Assembly (NCBI GenBank): GCA_946902985.2
Contig: OX336388.2
Span: 118,831,894 to 118,895,893, forward strand
Reading direction: 5' to 3'
DNA from: Meconema thalassinum
Taxonomy: Eukaryota; Arthropoda; Insecta; Orthoptera; Tettigoniidae
DNA length: 64,000 nt
The notes under the pieces are model-generated. The model searched no databases. It had not been told where the DNA came from and saw only the letters and a list, made by a program, of their open reading frames with translations. Positions 57,478 through 64,000 of the stretch are shown piece after piece (positions within the stretch are counted from its first letter, which is position 1; each line of letters begins with the position of its first letter). The translations under genes and the position numbers were made by a program.

Positions 57478-58309
57478 AGGTGCGTTCAAAAAGTAACGAG
57501 CCGGAGGCTGTAATGCCCAAACCGGTGACGACATCGGCTAATCGTGGCGCCTGTATCGAGGTGTGGTTCCGACCAGAGCGTGGAAGGTCACAGCCCGTCG
57601 CTACAGGGCACGCGTGCACGTCACGTGATGATACAAAGCGAGCAGCAGCATGCATCAATCGTCCAACCAAGACCAAGACAGTAGGCCATTCGACATGCTT
57701 CCTGGTATGGTTGAAGACTGTGGTGCACCCAATGGGCACACACTTTGCGCAAGTGCAGTCGTTCCTTCGTGATGGTGTGCACACATCCGACGCTCAATCT
57801 GACTGACCAAGGCGGCTATGGCGTTCACTGTCACTCGGCAGTCCTGGGAAATGAGTGCATCAACCAGCTGGACGTTGTCATCGGTAATGCAGGGGGTGCC
57901 CCAGACCGGGCATCATCGGCTAAGGACACCTTTCCTTCCCTGAAGCGCCTGTACCACGCCTTGACCCTTGCAAGGGACATGCAGTGTTCACCGTACACTT
58001 GTGACATTCGGCGGTGAATGTCCGTTCCCCCTACTCCTTCCGCTGTCAGAAACCGAACAACACCACTTTGCTCTTCGCTTGACGCCTCCATGTCACCGTT
58101 TGCAATGCGACTGGCAGCGTTGGACGATTGATGCATGCTGCTGCTCGCTTTGAATCGTCACGTGACGTGCACGCGTGCCCTCTAGCGACGGACTGTGACC
58201 TTCCACGCTCTGGTCGGAACCACACCTCGTTACACACGCCACGATTAGCCCATGTCGTCACCGGTTTGCGCAATTACAGCCTCCGGCTCGTTACTTTTTG
58301 AACGCACCT
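57478..58309 (-). mobile_element. Mariner deletion derivative with ~190-bp TIRs
   Basis: The ends AGGTGCGTTCAAAAAGTAAC are inverted and flanked by TA. Similarity between the ends extends inward about 190 bp (57478-57665 versus 58125-58309) with few differences. The right part holds a mariner transposase N terminus, and the left long repeat reproduces its 5' untranslated side. This looks like an element whose 3' end was replaced by an inverted copy of its 5' end. Confidence 0.85.
57831..58091 (-). pseudogene. Mariner transposase N-terminal fragment
   Basis: ATG 58091 begins MEASSEEQSGVVRFL, then GVGGTDIHRRMSQVYGEHCM and ARVKAWYRRFREGKVSLADD, ARSGAPPA, the mariner helix-turn-helix region. The frame ends near 57831 with no catalytic domain. 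It could at most yield an 80-90-residue DNA-binding peptide. Confidence 0.85.
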
Positions 58310-58551
58310 TATAGTATCTGTGTTGACTCATATTAATCTCTAATCTTTTTGTAAGGATTTCCATTTTCTTTTTGGTTTTTGTTAAGATAGTTTCTAAGAT
58401 TTTCTTACGCTGACGAAGTTATCATTGATATAACGAAACATGTACGTGTTAATTTAATTATTAAACTACTTTCTAGTGTTTGACAATGAGGCTTTATAAT
58501 TTGAAATTAACATCATAATCATAAAATGTATAAAATAAATTATATGAAACG

Positions 58552-59035
58552 GCTTCGGTGGCGTAGTTGGTAGCATGCTGAGCTTCTATGCCCAAGATTG
58601 CGGGTTCAAACTCGGCTGAAGTCGTCGGATTTTTTAAGAGCGTTATGTATCCCTCAGTATGCCTTCCTTCGGAGGGGAAGTAAAGCCGGCAGTCCCATAG
58701 AATGTTAAAGAACCTTCCACTAATTACACCTGAGTGAAGCTAAATTGTAGGTTATCTTTGACTAACGTTCGTCGCCAGGAGCCGACTGCAGTGGCGTCTA
58801 GTAACCAAGTTCTGAACTAGTAGTCGTTGATGGTGGCGTTTGATGGCAAAAGTTGGAACTTGAAAATTGAATGCCTGCTGTCCTTACTTGAATTAAAGAA
58901 CAGATAACACACACTAAAACAGCCATCACAATTAACACCAGTTATCAGACAGATTCTACACACACCCAAAGTACACAGGACTACATGACGGCATTGTCGC
59001 AGCCCCTAAACTAAGGAACCAACCAACCTGATTTT
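58552..59035 (+). repeat. SINE with well-preserved tRNA head
   Basis: Box A (GGTGGCGTAGTTGGTAGCATG, 58558) and box B (GCGGGTTCAAACTCGGC, 58602) give a ~75-bp tRNA-like head. A ~400-bp body follows, ending near GTCGCAGCCCCTAAACTAAGG. Fragments of this family lie inverted at 18847, 19470 and 27238. This is the only copy in the window with its promoter. Confidence 0.82.
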
Positions 59036-59239
59036 TGAGCCTTCAGCTTAGCCATGTGACAAATAGGTAGGTTATCGTTCCTTTTTCTGTTGATCTAGCA
59101 GACGCCCTTGTCATTAATTATTTTTAATTTAATGTTATCATTGTATTTTAGAGTAGGGCATTCTGTAATTCATGATCATTATCGTATCTTTGCTCCAGCA
59201 AGCCATAACTGTTGTTCCTGTATTTGTTGCCAGTTGTTC

Positions 59240-59800
59240 ATTCTACCTTAATGGTCCTTATACATTAGTTTCTCCCACACATTGCAAGGTCTTCCTGTTG
59301 GTCTCTTCCCAGGGACATTCTGGCCAAAGTACACTAGAGGAATCCTGTGGGGAGCCATCCTCTTCATGTGAGCATACCATCTCAATCGTTTGAGTTCGAG
59401 CGTCTCCAGCAGGCTCCTTTCCAATCCCAGTTGTTGTCGGATATCCCCAATCCTTATTTTATCCATTTTAGTCTTTTGAAGGCAAGAATGGAGGAACTTC
59501 ATTTCTATTGCCCGGAGACGACAGTTTGTTGGGTTGCTGCTTCCAGTCCATACATTAGAATAGGTATTAGGTACATCTTGAACAATCTAATCTTGGAAGC
59601 TTGTGGAAATGTTTCGTCACAAAGTAGCCTGATAGAAATTGTAAGCTTTCTGTATTCTGTTGTTAATCTCTTGATGTATGGTATTGTCCGAGGAAAGAAT
59701 ACTGCCTAAATACTCGAATTTGTCTACAACATTTATGTCCTCATCTCTAAGTCTTAGATGGACCGTAGAAGGTTTTCTCGTATTATTTTACACCCAGTCC
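59240..59800 (-). pseudogene. Non-LTR RT C-terminal fragment
   Basis: Readable segments are MKFLHSCLQKTKMDKIRIGD, IRQQLGLERSLLETLELKRL, RWYAHMKRMAPHRIP and GQNVPGKRPTGRP. Upstream, near 59560-59700, further RT C-terminal residues (SKIRLFKMYLIPILMYGLEA) occur with frame changes. There is no catalytic box. Confidence 0.7.
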
Positions 59801-60039
59801 AGACTACAATCATTGTCAGGGTCGTAGCTAGGGCATTGGAGGAGTTATGAATTTTAAGGGATCGTTCTCCTACATTCTAACTCCTAGGACCTTAACAACT
59901 TAAGGGAAGAGCAACTGCAAGATCACTTCTGAAAACTCGATAGCAGGGCCTCCGGCATGCTATCCACGAGGAAGGTGAAAGGTCTGGTAAGAGGAGGGTG
60001 GTGGAGATCACCCTTCTGACGTCACATGTGTTTATCATA

Positions 60040-61355
60040 CAGGGTGGGCCAAAAGAAATCGCCCTATTGAAATATGCTCTTTTTTTGCAGATGGCGGCCA
60101 ATGTGAAATCTGTTTTGACATTTGTGAAATAGACCGATGTAAATTTTAAGTGAACAAGCCATGGAGCGACACACTCCCAAAGAACGCGGAATAATCGTGT
60201 CAATTTTTTTACGTAACAATTCGTCTGTGGTGTTGGCGCAGCGCGAATTCCGTCGCCGATTCCCCGGTCGTCCGGCACAGACTGGGCAAACACTGCGCCG
60301 TATGGCCACCAACCTTCAAGAGTAAGGGACCACACGAGACGTTGCCAAGAATGGCCGGACCCGGAGCACCCGTTCTGCCGAGATTATCGCCGCTGTTGCT
60401 GAGGATGTCGAGCTGTCGCCAGAAACATCAACCAAATGCCGTGCCTCGCAATTAGCCTTCAGCCGGTCGTCCCTAAGGCGAAATTTGGTCAAAGACCTGC
60501 ACATGTTTGCGTACAAAGTCCAGTCCGTGCATCAGCTGCTGCCTGTTGACCGCCAATAACCTACGCCCAAGCCATCCTCAATCTCGAGCACGAAGTGGAC
60601 GATTTTTCGACCAAAATCATAATGAGCGATGAGGCTCATTTCCACCTCAGCGGGTACGTGAACAAGCAAAACTGTCGCTTCTGGGGCACCGAAAATCCAC
60701 GAGTGATGCGCGAAGAGCCATTACACCCGCTCAAAGTGACTGCATGGTGCGCTGTTCACGCTGGAGGAGTCATCGGGCCATTTTCTTTTCGAGGATGCCA
60801 CTGGTCAAACGACAACAGTGGACGGTGTGCACTATAGGGCCGTGTTAACCGAGTTTTTTCTGCCGCAATTGAACTAATTTGGACTGGAGAACATGTGGTT
60901 ACAACAGGACAAAGCAACGGCACACACTGCGCGAGCCACAACCGATATTCTGAAGGCGGCGTTCCCGGGTCGCCTCATCTCTCGTTTTGGCGTTTTGCAC
61001 TGGCCCGCAAGATCGCCCTATTTAACCGTTCCAGACTTTTTTTTGTGGGTTTTTTTGAAGTCCCGTGTTTACGTGAACAACCCCGAGACCCTAGAAGCCC
61101 TTAAGGACAACATTCGACACGAGTGCGAGAATCTGTCGCCCGAAGTTCTCGCCAAAGTGATGAAAAATGCCATAAAACGAGCCCCTATAGCAATCAATTG
61201 TGGCGGCGCCCATTTAGCCGATATCATCTTCTCGACTTGACCAATAAAATTGTAAAGGTTCAAATAAACATAATCAAAAAACAGAATCGAAGTTTTTTAT
61301 TTCGAGAGAAAATGAGAGCCAAACAACATCGAATGACTTCTTTTGGCCCACCCTG
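60040..61355 (+). mobile_element. Tc1/mariner-type element (DD41D, rosa-like), 1.3 kb
   Basis: Ends CAGGGTGGGCCAAAAGAAAT (left) and CAGGGTGGGCCAAAAGAAGT (right, reverse-complemented). TA precedes the left end. The right flank is CT, so that duplication has decayed. One transposase gene fills the interior, with several disabling lesions. Confidence 0.88.
60161..61240 (+). pseudogene. DD41D transposase, multiply broken
   Basis: ATG 60161 starts MERHTPKERGIIVSIFLRNN. An in-frame TAA near 60322 and another near 60557 with a frame change disrupt the DNA-binding half. The catalytic half shows MSDEAHFHLSGY, then a frameshift near 60798 and a stop near 60874, then WLQQDKATAHTARATTD and VPDFFLWVFLKSRVY. 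Forty-one residues lie between the last two Asp residues, matching the rosa-type DD41D spacing. It ends at TGA 61240. Confidence 0.85.
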
Positions 61356-61435
61356 CTGGTTAGAAATCTTCAAGGGTAGGTCTCATCATCTCGATCCTCT
61401 TCTCAATCCCCCCTGGCGCAATACTAATCAACAGA

Positions 61436-61880
61436 AAATGCTGCGTCTTACCTCGCATATGTATGTGTGGAGCGTACTGTTGTATGGTAGTGAAACCTGG
61501 ACTCTTAGCTTGGCCGATAAGAAACGAATAGTAGCCTTTGAAATATGGTGCTACAGGAAAATACTAAAAATTCCATGGGTGGACAAAATCAGTAATGAAG
61601 AAACGCTGAAAAGGATTGGAGAGAAGCCACGTTTGTAGAATATGCTTACTCACCGAAGAGACAATTGGATTGGACATATCTTGAGGCATGAAAGTCTTCT
61701 GCACACAATACTGGAAGGCAATGCGGAAGGAAAGAACTGTAGAGGTAGACCACAGCTAGGATACATTAAAAAAAAATTCACGACAAGGGTTGTGATAATT
61801 ACTTGGACTTGAAGAGAGTAGCCACATACCGGAGTTCGTGGAAAGCTGCTACAAACCAATCTTCGGATTGAACACCACGC
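61436..61880 (+). pseudogene. Non-LTR RT C-terminal fragment
   Basis: Residues MYVWSVLLYGSETWTLSLAD, IVAFEIWCYRKILKIPWVDK, NWIGHILRHESLLHTILEGN and a C-terminal KRVATYRSSWKAATNQSSD match LINE C termini. A stop near 61638 and a frame change near 61770 break it. It may once have continued left of the DD41D element. Confidence 0.75.
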
Positions 61881-62239
61881 ATAGGAGTTGTCTTGCTACC
61901 CAGAGGTCCCAAAAAATAATGATAACGTATGATGAAAATCGAGGAGAGTACATACGCGGGAAACCGAATAATCAAGTGCAAATCTGGCTACGGATGAAAC
62001 TGCTAGGAGATTGGATGATCTGTGGAATGACGAGGAGAGACTTTCTTACCGTGCGGGAAGACTGTGATTCACATTTTCTAACATTCATTCCATGACGCGT
62101 TGGGCAAGTGATCCGCACTTGATATGTTAAAGACTTCGAAGTTACCAATTCTGGGGGAGTCTGCTAAATGTAACTCAACTCTGGATGGACAATAGTAACG
62201 GCATTTTAAGTAATGCATTGCTCTCAACCCAGTAACATA

Positions 62240-63060
62240 CTCGCTCACTCTCACTCAGAAGGTTTCTATGGGACACACCAAGATCCCGCGCCGTTCTCAC
62301 AAAATGCCTCCACTGAACTCTGTTTTGGACGAGTTCTTGCCAGTTGTCCATATTCTGATGTCACCAAAGTTTGGAGATTTCATTTTTCCAGGAACTTCGT
62401 GGTCTTCGTACTGGCCTTTTTTCTCTTGGTTCTTCCTTAAAGATTTGTAAGACCATCCTATCCTTAGTAAATGACCAGCCCATTGAAGTTTTCTGGAGAA
62501 AATGACATTGAGTATTGGTGCTTGCTGTGATAGTGAGTGTATGTCTTTATTTGATCATTTTTTCGAGCTTTGAGATGCAGAGTCAAAGAATAGTCCAAAT
62601 ATTTTCCTATACACTTTAGTTTCGAAAACCTGCAACCAGGAGTTCTTCCAGTTTTGTTCAACTTCATGATTCTGTACCATAAGCTAGATCTGGCCTAATG
62701 ATGGTGTGGTATATTTTCAGTTTTGCACTTCTCATCAAAAAGTTGGATCGCAATAACTACTGCAGAGAGTAATACACTTTGTTAGCATTCTGTATTCTAA
62801 CTTTAATTTCCACTTCTCTATGATTCTGTTCATCAATCATGACTCCTAAGAATTTGAAACTTTCAACCCTCTCAAAACTATGCTTGCCAAGAAGAAGAGG
62901 TAACCGATTCCCAAACACATCAATATTCCTCTTCATTAATATGTACTGAGTTTTTTTGGTCATCAATTCTAAAGCCTAATTTTAAAGCTATCCCCTCAAG
63001 TTCAACAATCAATTTCCTTATCTCAATCGCATTTTTAGTTATGACGCAGAGGTGCCAACC
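62240..63060 (-). pseudogene. Non-LTR RT fragment after the catalytic box
   Basis: From 63040 down: LCVITKNAIEIRKLIVELEG, then after a frameshift QYILMKRNIDVF, FERVESFKFLGVMIDEQNHR, VEIKVRIQNANKVYYSLQ. C-terminal remnants down to 62250 contain RRPRSSW and stops. The catalytic DD box itself is eroded. This lineage differs from the LINEs at 42101 and 46775. Confidence 0.65.
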
Positions 63061-63156
63061 TTTGAAGTGGGTTATCAGTAATCCTTTATATTGCGCACCT
63101 CCCCCCTCCCCGCTCAAAAAGTTCCACGTCAAATCCAAAGCATGCCTCCTCCCTTC

Positions 63157-63695
63157 TCAATAATGACACCACCTTTGCCCTACCCGGAAGCAACCTATAG
63201 TAAAGAATATCATATTACACAATACAAGTAGCATATTGCCTGCTAGTTCTGTCATAAAACATTCCTTGTAGCTTGTTTTGCACCCAGTAGCTGCTTTTCC
63301 GTGAAAGTTTTCTAGTAACATACTTCCTCCTGTGATGACATTTACGTCTTCTGAATCATAAGAGATTCCAGGGTAGATGTGCTTAATGAAGGTCTGAATT
63401 CTGTCTGATTTTCCTAACAATACTGAATATTCTTTCTGTGGTAGAGATACTGTGAGGTACACTTAATATTTCAAATACCACATTGCCTACAGTTTTATGC
63501 TTGAACTGTCCACTTTCGTATTTAAGCTCAGCAAAGTTGCCCCAGTTTACATCACTTGGTCCTTGTAAAATATACTCAGGGAAAGTGACTGATAAGCAGC
63601 AAATTGCTCTAGTTTGTCATGTTCACTTTCCTTGATCAAACTCGGGAATCTTTGAACAAAATAATCAAGAGATGAATAAGAAACATTCATTCTAA
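63157..63695 (-). pseudogene. hAT transposase C-terminal fragment
   Basis: ATG-like MNVSYSSLDYFVQRFPSLIK begins at 63692. After frame changes the dimerisation motif VFEILSVPHSISTTERIFSI, VRKIRQ is read near 63480-63420, followed by TLESLMIQK and a short tail. The pattern VPHS(N)xxxERxFSxVRK is typical of one hAT group. It is broken by at least two frameshifts. The remaining window, 63700-64000, shows no recognisable feature. Confidence 0.6.
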
Positions 63696-64000
63696 GAGAA
63701 ATATCAAGATGTCACACGATCAGCCCTGGTCTCAGTCGTTAGACGAGATTCCCATAGTTTCCACGATAGAACACGGAGAAAAATCACGATTTACATAATT
63801 GGTGTTACTTTTAGTCAATCGACGAGATTTCCATTGTCTTTGAGGTGGGCTCGTGAACGCAATCAGCGCCGCTTGCTGTACGTTTGACAAGAATTCAGTT
63901 GTTCTCGTCATCGAATGCGGAGAAATATTGTGATGTATCGCAATTGCAGCCGCTTTCGGCCGTTTTACAAGAATCACAATGTCCTCGCGGTTGGTGGCTG

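Noticed and set aside
58552..58640. Functional tRNA gene
   Set aside because: Box A and B are present but the cloverleaf is not convincing and the sequence runs into a SINE body with sibling copies.

Overview
The window reads as intergenic DNA from a large, transposon-packed insect genome. I see no ordinary host gene, no tRNA or rRNA gene and no CRISPR array. Nearly every recognisable protein is a transposase, reverse transcriptase, helicase or gag fragment. The element mix (AT-flanked Helitrons with a 5' TCTATATATA end, tRNA-headed SINEs with a conserved middle block, pogo/mariner/hAT/Harbinger DNA transposons, several non-LTR lineages, one Ty3/gypsy element) suggests a polyneopteran insect, perhaps orthopteran. 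That assignment is inference from repeat style, not from a marker gene.

Layout. 1-7968: a minus-strand Ty3/gypsy retrotransposon with gag, a nearly intact pol cut by the window edge, a PBS-like site and a candidate 2.3-kb LTR. 9288-15037: a SINE, remnants of a PIF/Harbinger element, and a complete 3.27-kb APE-type non-LTR retrotransposon inside the Harbinger transposase exon with a perfect 14-bp target duplication. 15099-22281: AT-rich repeats, two Helitron-derived copies, two short hAT-type elements with 8-bp duplications, a mariner scrap and SINE pieces. 22358-24540: a satellite whose 83-bp unit forms a 445-bp higher-order repeat, followed by a 30-bp array. 29377-39332: a nest five insertions deep (RTE-like LINE > 7.8-kb TIR element > hAT > SINE > hAT) that also holds a Helitron with nine 127-bp repeats. 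41132-44640: a second large Helitron holding a LINE that itself carries two SINEs. 50934-53747: a structurally complete pogo-type transposon with perfect TIRs and an intact two-exon transposase ending in a PHD finger. 54272-63700: a foldback interrupted by a DD37D Tc1/mariner copy, a mariner deletion derivative with ~190-bp TIRs, a DD41D element, SINEs, and LINE and hAT fragments.

The elements do not form a host pathway; what links them is insertion history. Target-site duplications and interrupted reading frames let the order of insertion be read directly. Only the pogo-type transposase, the gypsy gag and, apart from one late stop codon, the 983-aa LINE protein are long and open. Everything else is visibly broken. 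Clade names rest on motif recognition and were not checked by any search.
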